NCBI RefSeq assembly: GCF_001439685.1
Contig: NZ_JYLH01000004.1
Span: forward strand, 186,001-250,000
Direction: 5' to 3'
Length of the DNA: 64,000 nt
Origin: Pseudomonas libanensis
GTDB lineage: Bacteria > Pseudomonadota > Gammaproteobacteria > Pseudomonadales > Pseudomonadaceae
Each line of letters opens with the position of its first letter. Position 1 is the first letter of the stretch. Position numbers and translations under genes: made by a program. Positions 15,839 through 24,963 of this stretch are shown piece after piece. The notes under the pieces were generated by a model. The model saw nothing but the letters and a program-made list of their open reading frames with translations. It made no database searches and was not told the DNA's origin.

Positions 15839-18058
15839 TCAAATACGCCGTGCGGCGTAACGCTTGAGCATGCTCGGAACATCGAGAATCAGCGCAATGC
15901 GACCGTCACCGGTGATGGTGGCGCCCGACATGCCCGGGGTTCCCTGCAGCATCTTGCCCAAAGGCTTGATCACCACTTCTTCCTGGCCCACCAGCTGGTC
16001 GACCACAAAGCCGATGCGCTGGGTGCCCACGGACAGAATCACCACATGGCCTTCGCGCTGTTCTTCATGGGCAGCCGAAGCCACCAGCCAGCGCTTGAGG
16101 TAGAACAGCGGCAACGCCTTGTCGCGCACGATCACCACTTCCTGGCCGTCCACCACGTTGGTGCGCGACAGGTCGAGGTGGAAGATCTCGTTGACGTTGA
16201 CCAGCGGGAAGGCGAACGCCTGGTTGCCCAGCATCACCATCAGGGTCGGCATGATCGCCAGGGTCAACGGCACCTTGATGACGATCTTGGAGCCTTGGCC
16301 CTTGGTCGAGTAGATATTGATCGAGCCGTTGAGCTGGCTGATCTTGGTCTTCACCACGTCCATGCCCACGCCACGGCCGGACACGTCGGAGATCTCGGTC
16401 TTGGTCGAGAAGCCTGGGGCGAAGATCAGGTTGTAGCACTCGGTGTCGGTCAGGCGGTCGGCGGCGTCCTTGTCCATCACGCCGCGCTTGACGGCGATGC
16501 CCCGCAGGATGTTCGGGTCCATGCCTTTGCCATCATCGGTGATCGACAGCAGGATATGGTCGCCTTCCTGCTCCGCCGCCAGGATCACTTTGCCGTTGCG
16601 GGACTTGCCCGAGGCTTCGCGTTCTTCCGGGGTTTCGATGCCATGGTCGACGGCGTTGCGCACCAAGTGGACCAGCGGGTCGGCCAGGGCCTCGACCAGG
16701 TTCTTGTCGAGGTCGGTTTCTTCGCCCACCAGCTCCAGGTTGATTTCTTTCTTGAGCTGGCGCGCCAGGTCGCGGACCAGGCGCGGGAAACGGCCGAAGA
16801 CTTTCTTGATCGGCTGCATCCGCGTTTTCATCACGGCGGTCTGCAAGTCAGCGGTGACCACATCGAGGTTCGATACGGCCTTCTGCATGGCTTCGTCGCC
16901 GCTGTTCAGGCCCAGGCGCACCAGGCGGTTACGCACCAGCACCAGTTCGCCGACCATGTTCATGATGTCGTCCAGGCGTGCGGTATCCACGCGCACGGTG
17001 GTTTCGGCTTCACTGGCGGGCTTTTCCGCCGCCGCCGGCGCCGCTGCACGCGCAGGTGCCGGGGCAGCCGCTGGGGCTGGGGCTGGCTTGGCGACCGGCG
17101 TGGCAGCTTTGGCGGCAACCGGTGCGGCGGCGACCGCAGCTGCGGCAGCCGGGGCCACCTCGGTGAACTTGCCTTTGCCGTGCAACTCGTCCAGCAAGGC
17201 TTCGAACTCGTGATCGGAGATCAGTCCGTCGCCGGCCGGTGCGGCGCTGCTGGCCGCTGGAGCCGCTGGAGCCGCTGGAGCTGCGGCGGCAGTGGCGGCG
17301 GCAGTGGCGGCGACTTCCGGCAGGGCGTCGGCTACAAACGTGCCTTTGCCATGCAGCTGGTCGAGCAGTGCCTCGAATTCATCGTCGGTAATGTCGGTGC
17401 TGGCGTTGGCTGCCGGTGCTTCTGGCGCAGCGGGCGCCACGGCATCGGCTGCGAACTGGCCTTTGCCATGCAACTGGTCGAGCAGGGATTCAAATTCTGC
17501 GTCGGTAATATCTTCGCTGGTCGGCGTGGCCACAGGCGCAGCCGGGGCTTCGGCTTCGGCCTTGACCGCATTGAGCGAATCGAGCAGCTGTTCGAACTCG
17601 CTGTCGGTCACGTCCGCCTCGGCTTGCACCACAGGTTCCGGCTCAGCTTGTGCTACCGGCGCAGCCGCAGCCGGTTCAGCCAGGCGCGCCAGGGCCGCCA
17701 GCAGTTCCGGAGTGGCCGCCGTGATCGGCGCACGTTCGCGCACTTCGCTGAACATGCCGTTGACCGCATCCAGTGCTTCTAGAATCACGTCCATCAGTTC
17801 CGAGTCGACCTGCCGCTCACCCTTGCGCAGGATGTCGAACACGTTCTCGGCGATGTGACAGCACTCCACCAGCTCATGGAGCTGGAGGAAGCCGGCGCCC
17901 CCTTTTACAGTGTGAAAACCGCGAAAAATTGCATTGAGCAGGTTCGCATCATCCGGTCGGCTTTCCAGCTCGACCAGTTGCTCGGACAGTTGCTCTAGAA
18001 TTTCGCCGGCCTCTACAAGGAAATCCTGAAGGATTTCTTCATCGGCGCCGAAGCTCAT
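15839..18058 (-). CDS. cheA: Chemotaxis histidine kinase CheA
   Basis: The 739-residue kinase has an N-terminal HPt (P1) domain with His49 in FRGFHTVKGGAG, then a long Ala/Pro-rich linker (about 130-350) in place of a recognisable P2 domain, the dimerisation helix (LDDIMNMVGELVLVRNRL), the HATPase domain (VRNAVDHGIETPEER, DDGKGMDP, GRGVGMDVVKT) and a C-terminal CheW-like domain. The linker contains four copies of an acidic motif, D-x-EFE-x-LLD-x-L, three ending LHGKG-x-F, at about residues 150-162, 183-202, 222-242 and 279-298. They may be docking sites for partners. It lies 11 bases downstream of cheZ. Confidence 0.95.
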   Translation of the reverse strand: MSFGADEEILQDFLVEAGEILEQLSEQLVELESRPDDANLLNAIFRGFHTVKGGAGFLQLHELVECCHIAENVFDILRKGERQVDSELMDVILEALDAVNGMFSEVRERAPITAATPELLAALARLAEPAAAAPVAQAEPEPVVQAEADVTDSEFEQLLDSLNAVKAEAEAPAAPVATPTSEDITDAEFESLLDQLHGKGQFAADAVAPAAPEAPAANASTDITDDEFEALLDQLHGKGTFVADALPEVAATAAATAAAAPAAPAAPAASSAAPAGDGLISDHEFEALLDELHGKGKFTEVAPAAAAAVAAAPVAAKAATPVAKPAPAPAAAPAPARAAAPAAAEKPASEAETTVRVDTARLDDIMNMVGELVLVRNRLVRLGLNSGDEAMQKAVSNLDVVTADLQTAVMKTRMQPIKKVFGRFPRLVRDLARQLKKEINLELVGEETDLDKNLVEALADPLVHLVRNAVDHGIETPEEREASGKSRNGKVILAAEQEGDHILLSITDDGKGMDPNILRGIAVKRGVMDKDAADRLTDTECYNLIFAPGFSTKTEISDVSGRGVGMDVVKTKISQLNGSINIYSTKGQGSKIVIKVPLTLAIMPTLMVMLGNQAFAFPLVNVNEIFHLDLSRTNVVDGQEVVIVRDKALPLFYLKRWLVASAAHEEQREGHVVILSVGTQRIGFVVDQLVGQEEVVIKPLGKMLQGTPGMSGATITGDGRIALILDVPSMLKRYAARRI

Positions 18059-18069
18059 GGGTGTGCTCC

Positions 18070-18858
18070 TTAGAAGCCTAAACTGGATAACAGGTCATCT
18101 ACGTCATCCTGACCTGACATAACGTCTTCACGTTTATCGGCATGAATCTGCGGACCTTCACCCTTGGCGAGATGTTTTTGTGGATCTTTTTCCGAGAGGA
18201 TCGCTTCACGGTCATGCTCGATGCCGGCAAAACGGTCGACCTGGCCGGCCATCAGCACCAATTTGAGCAGGTTGCTTTCCACTTCGGTGACCAATTGGGT
18301 CACGCGCTTGATCACCTGGCCGGTGAGGTCCTGGTAATCCTGGGCCAGCAGGATGTCGTTGAGGTTGCTGGCCACCGTGCGGTTTTCCTGTTCGCTGCGC
18401 GACAGGAAACCCTCGACCCGACGGGCCAATTCACGAAACTCTTCAGCCCCCACTTCACGGCGCATGAAGCGGCCCCAGTCAACGCTCAAGGCCTGGGCTT
18501 CGCTGGCCATGCCGTTGACCAGCGGCGTGGCGTTTTCCACCAGGTCCATGGTGCGGTTGGCCGCCGCCTCGGTCAGCCTGACCACATAGGACAGGCGTTC
18601 GGTGGCGTCGGTGATTTGCGAAATCTCTTCGGCCTGGGGCATGCGCGGGTCAATCTGGAAATTGACGATCGCACTGTGCAGCTCGCGTGTGAGCTTGCCC
18701 ACTTCCTGGTACAGGCCGCGATCACGGGTCTGGTTAAGCTCATGGATCAACTGCACCGCATCGGCGAACTGGCCTTTTTCCAGACTGTCGACCAAGCGGT
18801 GTGCATGTTTTTTCAGGGTCGACTCGAAGTCGGCCTGCGATGATTCGTTATGCTCCAT
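18070..18858 (-). CDS. cheZ: Protein phosphatase CheZ
   Basis: The 262-residue, mostly helical protein contains the four-helix-bundle catalytic region with LLAQDYQDLTGQVIKRVTQL (Asp and Gln needed for CheY-P hydrolysis) and the C-terminal CheY-binding peptide DVDDLLSSLGF. It removes phosphate from CheY-P. The gene lies directly between cheY and cheA, as in other pseudomonads. Confidence 0.94.
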   Translation of the reverse strand: MEHNESSQADFESTLKKHAHRLVDSLEKGQFADAVQLIHELNQTRDRGLYQEVGKLTRELHSAIVNFQIDPRMPQAEEISQITDATERLSYVVRLTEAAANRTMDLVENATPLVNGMASEAQALSVDWGRFMRREVGAEEFRELARRVEGFLSRSEQENRTVASNLNDILLAQDYQDLTGQVIKRVTQLVTEVESNLLKLVLMAGQVDRFAGIEHDREAILSEKDPQKHLAKGEGPQIHADKREDVMSGQDDVDDLLSSLGF

Positions 18859-18876
18859 AGCTCCCCCGTGGCAGCA

Positions 18877-19251
18877 TCAATGACCGATGCGTTCGAAGAT
18901 TTTTTCAATCTTCTCTTTCAAGGCCAGTGCAGTGAATGGCTTGACCACGTAGCCGTTGACCCCGGCTTGGGCGGCTTCGATGATCTGTTCACGCTTGGCT
19001 TCAGCGGTCACCATCAACACAGGCAGGCTGCGCAGTTTTTCATCGGCACGTACATGGCGCAGCAGATCGATACCGGTCATACCCGGCATGTTCCAGTCGG
19101 TTACCAGAAAATCGATGCTCCCGCTGTTGAGGATCGGAATCGCCGTGATGCCATCATCCGCCTCGACCGTGTTGGTGAACCCAAGGTCACGCAACAGGTT
19201 TTTTATGATCCGCCGCATCGTTGAGAAGTCATCAACGATGAGGATTTTCAT
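18877..19251 (-). CDS. cheY: Chemotaxis response regulator CheY
   Basis: The 124-residue single receiver domain has [20 protein letters not shown], Asp52 in [19 protein letters not shown] and VVKPFTA. Phosphorylated by CheA, it binds FliM to change rotation direction. The start at 19251 gives the family-length protein; the frame extends eight codons upstream without a better site. It is the first gene of the che/mot operon. The 166 bases upstream, to fliA, hold hairpins but no sigma-28 box that I could find. Confidence 0.95.
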   Translation of the reverse strand: MKILIVDDFSTMRRIIKNLLRDLGFTNTVEADDGITAIPILNSGSIDFLVTDWNMPGMTGIDLLRHVRADEKLRSLPVLMVTAEAKREQIIEAAQAGVNGYVVKPFTALALKEKIEKIFERIGH

Positions 19252-19329
19252 GTTCTTGTCCAATTCGACCTCCAAGCAGTCTTAAACGCGCCCAGCACCT
19301 GGACGCGCCATTTCAATCAACAGGCGTTA

Positions 19330-19414
19330 CACAAAAAGGACTGCCCAGGGCACCACGGCACGAGCCCGCGAACCTTGCGGCTTCGCGGTAGCGTCTGCAG
19401 TGTCCCCACACTGC
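19330..19414 (-). terminator. Hairpin cluster downstream of fliA, possible terminator
   Basis: Right after the fliA stop is the perfect stem GCAGTGT-CCCC-ACACTGC (19397-19414) without a T-run. Further on come a CCGCGAA/TTCGCGG stem and a TGCCC-T-GGGCA stem followed, on the minus strand, by a run of five T. Together they could terminate or attenuate transcription between fliA and cheY. Confidence 0.45.
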
Positions 19415-19417
19415 CTG

Positions 19418-20158
19418 TCAGCGCGCGCGCCACTCTCCCAATCGCCCCCGCAAGCGGGCCGCGCACTGGCTATGCAACTGGCTGACACGCGATTCGCTGA
19501 CCCCCAGCACCTCGCCAATTTCCTTGAGGTTCAGCTCTTCGTCGTAGTACAGCGCCAGTACCAGGCGCTCACGCTCCGGCAAATTGGCAATCGCGTCCGC
19601 CAACGCGCTCTGGAAACGTTCGTCTTCCAGGTCGCGGGACGGTTCGAGATGTGCACTCGCGCCGTCCTCGTGCAGCCCTTCGTGTTCGCCGTCCTGCAAC
19701 AGGTCGTCGAAACTGAACAGGCGGCTGCCCAAGGTATCGTTCAAAATCCCGTAATAATCGTCGAGACTCAATTGGAGTTCGGCCGCAACTTCATGATCTT
19801 TAGCGTCACGACCGGTTTTTGCTTCAATTGCACGAATTGCATCACTGACCATGCGCGTATTGCGGTGTACCGAACGCGGCGCCCAATCCCCTTTACGCAC
19901 TTCATCGAGCATCGCGCCACGGATGCGAATGCCCGCATACGTCTCGAAACTCGCACCCTTGCTCGCGTCGTATTTGGTCGACACTTCGAGCAGGCCGATC
20001 ATGCCGGCCTGGATCAAGTCCTCGACCTGCACACTGGCCGGCAGGCGCGCCAACAGGTGATAGGCAATGCGCTTGACCAGGGGCGCGTAACGCTCGATCA
20101 ATTCGCCCTGGCTGTCACGTGCCGACTTTTTGTAAAGGTTGTAGCCGCTGGATGTCAT
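19418..20158 (-). CDS. fliA: Flagellar sigma factor FliA (sigma-28)
   Basis: The 246-residue sigma-70-family protein has region 2 (LIERYAPLVKRIAYHLLARL, VEDLIQAGMIGLLEVSTKYD, FETYAGIRIRGAMLDEVRK), region 3 and region 4 (LPERERLVLALYYDEELNLK, EIGEVLGVSESRVSQLHSQC). It transcribes late motility genes such as fliC. The start codon at 20158 overlaps the fleN stop by four bases. The order flhA-flhF-fleN-fliA is conserved in Pseudomonas. Confidence 0.95.
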   Translation of the reverse strand: MTSSGYNLYKKSARDSQGELIERYAPLVKRIAYHLLARLPASVQVEDLIQAGMIGLLEVSTKYDASKGASFETYAGIRIRGAMLDEVRKGDWAPRSVHRNTRMVSDAIRAIEAKTGRDAKDHEVAAELQLSLDDYYGILNDTLGSRLFSFDDLLQDGEHEGLHEDGASAHLEPSRDLEDERFQSALADAIANLPERERLVLALYYDEELNLKEIGEVLGVSESRVSQLHSQCAARLRGRLGEWRAR

Positions 20159-20988
20159 AGCACCGGTCCTGCGCTCGTCTGATGCACCAAACGCTCGACG
20201 AAAAATTCCAGATGCCCCCGGGGGTTGGCGGGCAATGGCCAGGTATCGACCTTCTGGGCAATGGCCTTGAACGCCAGTGCGCACTTGGAACGAGGGAACG
20301 CTTCATAGACCGCACGCTGCTTTTGCACGGCCTTGCGCACACACTCGTCATAGGGAACTGCGCCTACGTATTGTAAAGCCACATCGAGGAAGCGGTCCGT
20401 GACCTTGGTCAACTTGGCGAACAGGTTGCGCCCTTCCTGCGGGCTTTGGGCCATGTTGGCCAGCACGCGGAAGCGGTTCATGCCGTAGTCACGGTTAAGC
20501 AGTTTGATCAACGCGTAGGCATCGGTGATCGAAGTGGGTTCGTCGCACACCACCAGCAGCACTTCTTGCGCTGCGCGCACGAAGCTGACCACCGACTCGC
20601 CAATCCCGGCGGCGGTGTCGATCACCAGCACGTCGAGGTTGTCGCCGATATCGCTGAACGCCTGGATCAGCCCGGCATGCTGCGCGGGGCTCAGGTGCAC
20701 CATGCTCTGGGTGCCCGAGGCCGCCGGCACGATGCGGATGCCACCGGGGCCCTGGAGCAGCACATCGCGCAGCTCACAGCGGCCCTCGATCACATCGGCA
20801 AGGGTATGTTTGGGTGTCAGCCCCAGCAGAACGTCCACGTTCGCCAAGCCCAGGTCAGCATCCAGCAGCATGACGCGACGGCCAAGCTCTGCCAGGGCCA
20901 GGGACAAATTCACTGACACGTTAGTTTTGCCGACGCCACCTTTGCCGCCGGTCACCGCGATCACCTGTACGGGATGCATGCTGCCCAT
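20155..20988 (-). CDS. fleN: Flagellar number regulator FleN (FlhG), MinD-like ATPase
   Basis: The 277-residue ATPase carries a deviant Walker A motif (VIAVTGGKGGVGKTN), LLDADLGLANVDVLLGL and a Walker B segment VLVIDTAAGIGESVVS. FleN antagonises FleQ and keeps the flagellum number at one (or few) per pole. It overlaps fliA by four bases and follows flhF after a 105-base gap. The N-terminal M-G-S-M leaves two possible starts, three codons apart. Confidence 0.94.
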   Translation of the reverse strand: MGSMHPVQVIAVTGGKGGVGKTNVSVNLSLALAELGRRVMLLDADLGLANVDVLLGLTPKHTLADVIEGRCELRDVLLQGPGGIRIVPAASGTQSMVHLSPAQHAGLIQAFSDIGDNLDVLVIDTAAGIGESVVSFVRAAQEVLLVVCDEPTSITDAYALIKLLNRDYGMNRFRVLANMAQSPQEGRNLFAKLTKVTDRFLDVALQYVGAVPYDECVRKAVQKQRAVYEAFPRSKCALAFKAIAQKVDTWPLPANPRGHLEFFVERLVHQTSAGPVL

Positions 20989-21093
20989 TTTATTTCTTTA
21001 CCTTGTCTTGCTTAGACGCAGGCTACATGGCTTGGCCGCGTGAATCGCTTGCAGGCCATCGATGTAGGTACATTTCACGGTGTTCATCCTGCC

Positions 21094-22410
21094 TTAACCG
21101 ACCCGTTTAGCCGGGTGGTGGTAAAGGTCGGCGAACATATCGGCCATCGCTTCCTCGCTAGGCTCTTCTTGCATTTGCACACTCACGGCACGGCTGACCA
21201 ACTGATGACGGCGCGGCAGATGCAGATCATCCGGGATCCGCGGCCCGTCGGTCAGGTAGGCGACCGGTAATTCATGGCTGATGGCCAGGCTCAACACTTC
21301 GCCCAGGCTCGCCGTTTCATCGAGCTTGGTGAGGATGCAACCGGCCAGGCCGCAACGCTTGTAACTGTGGTAAGCAGCGGTAAGAACCTGTTTCTGGCTG
21401 GTGGTTGCAAGCACCAGGTAATTTTTCGACTTGATGCCACGCCCGGCCAGGCTTTCGAGCTGCATGCGCAGCGCCGGGTCGCTGGCTTGCAGGCCGGCGG
21501 TATCGATCAGCACCACGCGCTTGCGCAGCAGCGGGTCGAGGGCATTGGCCAGGGACTGGCCCGGGTCGACGTGGGTCACCGGCACATTGAGGATGCGCCC
21601 CAGGGTCTTGAGCTGCTCCTGGGCGCCGATGCGGTAGCTGTCCATGCTCACCAGGGCGATATTCTGTGCGCCGTACTTGAGCACATACCGGGCGGCCAGC
21701 TTGGCCAGGGTGGTGGTCTTGCCCATGCCGGCGGGGCCGACCATGGCAATCACACCGCCCTCTTCCAGAGGTTCGATTTCCGGCGTAGCGATCATGCGTG
21801 CCAAGTGCGCCAGCAGCATGCGCCAGGCCTGGCGGGGTTCTTGGACTTCGGCGGTCAAGGCCAGCAAATCGCGGGACAACGGGCCGGACAGGCCGATACG
21901 TTGCAGGCGACGCCAGAGGTTGGCCTGTTGCGGCTTGCTGCCTTGCAGTTGCGTCCAGGCCAGCGAGCCCAGCTGCACTTCGAGCAATTCGCGCAGGCCG
22001 TTGAGTTCAAAGCGCATCGAATCGAACACACGTTGGTCGACAGCGGCGGCCGGAGCTGGCGCAGCTGGGCGCGGCGGCTCGACGAACGTCGGTTCTACCA
22101 GCGGCTCGGCGGCGGTCAATGGCAGGCCGGCGAACAATTGGCGATTGGTGCTGGCGTCGCTGTCGCCACGCATGCTCAGTTCAGCCTGGGCCGACACAAT
22201 GCGCGAGGCCGTCTTGCGCAGCTCGTCTTCGAGTTCCATGTTCGGCACACGCGGGGCCAGGGCCTGGGGCGTGTAATCCAGCGCAGCGGTCAGCTCGACA
22301 CCGCCGGCAATCCGACGGTTACCGATAATCGCGGCGTCGGCGCCCAGCTCATCACGGACCAGTTTCATGGCCTGACGCATATCGGCGGCGAAAAAACGCT
22401 TAACTTGCAT
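21094..22410 (-). CDS. flhF: Polar flagellar placement GTPase FlhF
   Basis: The 438-residue SRP-type GTPase starts MQVKRFFAADMRQAMKLVRD, has a variable basic/proline-rich middle, and a C-terminal NG domain with G1 VGPAGMGKTTTLAKLAARYV, ALVSMDSYRIGAQEQLK, VVLIDTAGLQ and LTKLDETASLGEVL. It marks the pole for flagellar assembly. It lies 11 bases downstream of flhA and is probably co-transcribed from the flhA sigma-54 promoter. Confidence 0.95.
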   Translation of the reverse strand: MQVKRFFAADMRQAMKLVRDELGADAAIIGNRRIAGGVELTAALDYTPQALAPRVPNMELEDELRKTASRIVSAQAELSMRGDSDASTNRQLFAGLPLTAAEPLVEPTFVEPPRPAAPAPAAAVDQRVFDSMRFELNGLRELLEVQLGSLAWTQLQGSKPQQANLWRRLQRIGLSGPLSRDLLALTAEVQEPRQAWRMLLAHLARMIATPEIEPLEEGGVIAMVGPAGMGKTTTLAKLAARYVLKYGAQNIALVSMDSYRIGAQEQLKTLGRILNVPVTHVDPGQSLANALDPLLRKRVVLIDTAGLQASDPALRMQLESLAGRGIKSKNYLVLATTSQKQVLTAAYHSYKRCGLAGCILTKLDETASLGEVLSLAISHELPVAYLTDGPRIPDDLHLPRRHQLVSRAVSVQMQEEPSEEAMADMFADLYHHPAKRVG

Positions 22411-22421
22411 AACCCACTACC

Positions 22422-24554
22422 TCAGCCATTGGGCCCTACTGTCGCGACGATAGTCACTTGCTTATTGTCAGGAATTTCCTGGTAAGCCAACACGTGCAAA
22501 TTCGGTACAGCCAGGCGTCCAAACCGCGACAACATCGCCCGAACCGGGCCGGCCACCAAAAGAATGACCGGGTTGCCCTGCATTTCCTGGCGCTGCGCGG
22601 CGTCGATCAACGAACGCTGCAGCTTTTCAGCCATGCTTGGCTCCAGCAAAACACCTTCTTCCTGGCCCTGACCGGCCTTCTGAATACTATTGAGCAATAT
22701 TTGTTCCAACCTTGGCTCCAAGGTGATAACAGGCAGCTCGGACTCAATGCCTACAATGCTTTGCACGATTGCACGGGACAATCCGACGCGCACCGCCGCC
22801 ACCAGCGCGGCAGTATCTTGACTCTTGGCGGCATTATTGGCGATGGCCTCGGCAATGCTGCGAATGTCGCGCACCGGCACCTGTTCGGCCAGCAGCGCCT
22901 GCAACACCTTGAGCAATTGCGACAGCGTCAGCACGCCCGGCACCAGCTCTTCGGCCAGTTTCGGCGACGACTTGGCCAGCAAGCCCATCAGTTGCTGGAC
23001 TTCCTCGTGGCCAATCAGCTCGTGGGAGTGTTTGTAAAGGATCTGGTTCAGGTGAGTAGCGACCACGGTGCTGGCGTCGACCACGGTGTAACCCAGGGAC
23101 TGCGCCTGGCTGCGCTGGCTGACTTCGATCCACACCGCTTCCAGGCCAAAAGCCGGATCTTTGGCGGTGATGCCGTTGAGGGTACCGAACACCTGGCCGG
23201 GGTTGATCGCCAGTTCGCGGTCCGGGTAGATCTCGGCTTCGGCCAGGATCACGCCCATCAGGGTCAAGCGGTAGGCGCTGGGGGCCAGGTCGAGGTTGTC
23301 GCGGATATGCACGGTGGGCATCAAAAAGCCCAGGTCCTGGGACAGCTTCTTGCGCACGCCCTTGATCCGGGCCAGCAATTGCCCGCCCTGGTTGCGGTCC
23401 ACCAGCGGGATCAGACGGTAGCCGACTTCCAGGCCGATCATGTCGATCGGGGTCACGTCGTCCCAGCCCAACTCCTTGGTTTCCTGGGTGCGGGCCGGGG
23501 ATGGCAGCAGTTCCTGCTGACGTGCAACCTCCTGCAGGGCCTGGACCTTGACCTGGTTCTGTTTTTTCCAGAACAGGTAGGCACCGCCACCGGCCAAGGC
23601 GGCCATGGTCAGGAACGACACGTGGGGCATGCCCGGCACGATGCCCATGATCGCCATGATGCCCGCCGCCACGGCCAAGGCCTTGGGCGAAGCGAACATC
23701 TGCCGGCTGATCTGCTTGCCCATGTCTTCGGAGCCCGAAGCACGGGTCACCATGATGGCCGCCGCTGTGGATAACAACAGTGATGGCAATTGCGCCACTA
23801 AACCGTCACCGATGGTCAGCAAGGCGTAGACCTTGCCGGCATCGCCGAAGGTCATGCCGTGCTGGAAGATACCGACCGCCATGCCGCCGATCAGGTTAAT
23901 AAACAGAATCAACAGGCCGGCAATGGCGTCACCGCGCACAAACTTGCTCGCACCGTCCATGGAGCCGTAGAACTCGGCCTCCTGGGCCACCTCCAGGCGG
24001 CGGGTCTTGGCCTGGTTCTGGTCGATCAGGCCGGCGTTGAGGTCGGCGTCGATGGCCATCTGCTTGCCGGGCATCGCATCGAGGGTAAAGCGTGCGCTCA
24101 CCTCGGAAATCCGCCCGGCGCCCTTGGTCACCACCACGAAGTTGATGATCATCAGGATCGCGAACACCACGATACCGACCACGTAGTTACCGCCGATCAC
24201 CACCTCACCGAAGGCCTGGATCACCTTACCGGCGGCGGCGTGGCCGTCCTGACCGTGGAGCATCACCACCCGCGTCGACGCCACGTTCAGCGCCAGGCGC
24301 AGCAGGGTCGCAATCAGCAGGATGGTGGGGAATACCGCGAAATCCAGCGGTCGCAGGGCGTACACGCAAACCAGCAGGACCACGACGGACAGGGCAATGT
24401 TGAAAGTGAAGAACACATCGAGCAGGAACGGCGGCATCGGCAACATCATCATTGCCAGCATCACCAGCAACAACAACGGCACACCCAGATTGCCCCGCGA
24501 CAGATCAGTCAGGGTACCACGGGCCGTGTTGAGCATTTGAGAGCGATCTACCAC
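22422..24554 (-). CDS. flhA: Flagellar export apparatus protein FlhA
   Basis: The 710-residue export gate protein has eight membrane helices in its first half (GVPLLLLVMLAMMMLPMPPF onward, with the FHIPEP-family loop near VSARFTLDAMPGKQMAID) and a large cytoplasmic export domain. The GTG start at 24554 (MVDRSQMLN) matches known FlhA N-termini and follows an ACGAGGAATACCG ribosome site; the frame continues 26 codons upstream without family similarity. A sigma-54 promoter lies 62 bases upstream. The start codon sits inside one arm of an inverted duplication. Confidence 0.94.
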   Translation of the reverse strand: MVDRSQMLNTARGTLTDLSRGNLGVPLLLLVMLAMMMLPMPPFLLDVFFTFNIALSVVVLLVCVYALRPLDFAVFPTILLIATLLRLALNVASTRVVMLHGQDGHAAAGKVIQAFGEVVIGGNYVVGIVVFAILMIINFVVVTKGAGRISEVSARFTLDAMPGKQMAIDADLNAGLIDQNQAKTRRLEVAQEAEFYGSMDGASKFVRGDAIAGLLILFINLIGGMAVGIFQHGMTFGDAGKVYALLTIGDGLVAQLPSLLLSTAAAIMVTRASGSEDMGKQISRQMFASPKALAVAAGIMAIMGIVPGMPHVSFLTMAALAGGGAYLFWKKQNQVKVQALQEVARQQELLPSPARTQETKELGWDDVTPIDMIGLEVGYRLIPLVDRNQGGQLLARIKGVRKKLSQDLGFLMPTVHIRDNLDLAPSAYRLTLMGVILAEAEIYPDRELAINPGQVFGTLNGITAKDPAFGLEAVWIEVSQRSQAQSLGYTVVDASTVVATHLNQILYKHSHELIGHEEVQQLMGLLAKSSPKLAEELVPGVLTLSQLLKVLQALLAEQVPVRDIRSIAEAIANNAAKSQDTAALVAAVRVGLSRAIVQSIVGIESELPVITLEPRLEQILLNSIQKAGQGQEEGVLLEPSMAEKLQRSLIDAAQRQEMQGNPVILLVAGPVRAMLSRFGRLAVPNLHVLAYQEIPDNKQVTIVATVGPNG

Positions 24555-24659
24555 CGGTATTCCTCGTGTCCTTGAAGCAAAGTTTTGACGCTGGAAGGCG
24601 ACTTGAAGGCGGGGTTGCAAGAAGCCTTCCAACTTTTGCTTGAAGGGAATACCGGTGGT
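24550..24659. repeat. Imperfect inverted duplication around the flhA start and promoter
   Basis: ACCACCGGTATTCC at 24550-24563 is repeated exactly, in reverse complement, at 24646-24659. Similarity continues inward: a CTT-AAGCAAA-GTT segment and GGAAGGC occur in the same order in both arms, with small gaps. The left arm contains the flhA start codon and leader, and the inner edge of the right arm overlaps the sigma-54 promoter. This looks like a partial inverted duplication of the flhA leader. Confidence 0.8.
24616..24631 (-). promoter_or_regulatory. Sigma-54 promoter of flhA
   Basis: On the minus strand the site reads TGGAAGGCTTCTTGCA, with GG and GC exactly ten bases apart as RpoN requires. 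It lies 62 bases upstream of the flhA GTG start. FleQ-dependent activation is expected from what is known of Pseudomonas flhA. Confidence 0.75.
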
Positions 24660-24682
24660 TATTTCTATTGGGGGGTTAACGA

Positions 24683-24877
24683 CTAGGCTCGACTGATACG
24701 GCTGATACGGCCATCGCTATCGACGTCGTAATTCACCCTCTCCCCCACTTGGAGATCATGTAGCCTTGCGGCCTCAATCTCCGCTCTATACGCGGTCAAC
24801 GACTCTCCACCTCCTTCCGGCTGAATTTGCGCATAGAGCTGCTGTTTATCGAACACGAGAACGGTGCCTCTTGCCAT
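24683..24877 (-). CDS. Divergent cold-shock-domain-like small protein
   Basis: The 64-residue product has the size and strand pattern of a cold-shock domain: GTVLVFDKQQLYAQIQPEGG at the N-terminus and LQVGERVNYDVDSDGRISRI at the C-terminus, where CspA has VEFD and the terminal strand. The RNP1 motif (KGFGFI) is replaced by YAQI and the RNP2 VFVH is missing, so single-stranded nucleic-acid binding may be altered. The start at 24877 follows AAGGAGAGTTATC. A CTGTCAA-TA-TTGACAG palindrome lies 87 bases upstream, as for the two neighbouring cold-shock genes. The frame is open upstream across that palindrome, so a longer product is not excluded. Confidence 0.7.
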   Translation of the reverse strand: MARGTVLVFDKQQLYAQIQPEGGGESLTAYRAEIEAARLHDLQVGERVNYDVDSDGRISRISRA

Positions 24878-24963
24878 GATAACTCTCCTTGACTCATTCA
24901 CGTTGCCGCACCCCTTGTGTGGCAACACACCACAATCAAAGCGCAGAATCGTCGGGCGAACTA

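Noticed and set aside
14681..17782. A 1033-codon open frame on the plus strand, antisense to cheB and cheA
   Set aside because: It is the mirror of the GC-rich cheB/cheA coding sequence and its Ala/Pro linkers. It is His/Gln/Arg-rich, has no recognisable domain and no ribosome site, and both sense genes are certain.
19252..19417. Search for a sigma-28 promoter in front of cheY
   Set aside because: No TAAA/TCAAG plus GCCGATAA-like pair at the right spacing was found. The operon may be read from fliA or from a diverged promoter.
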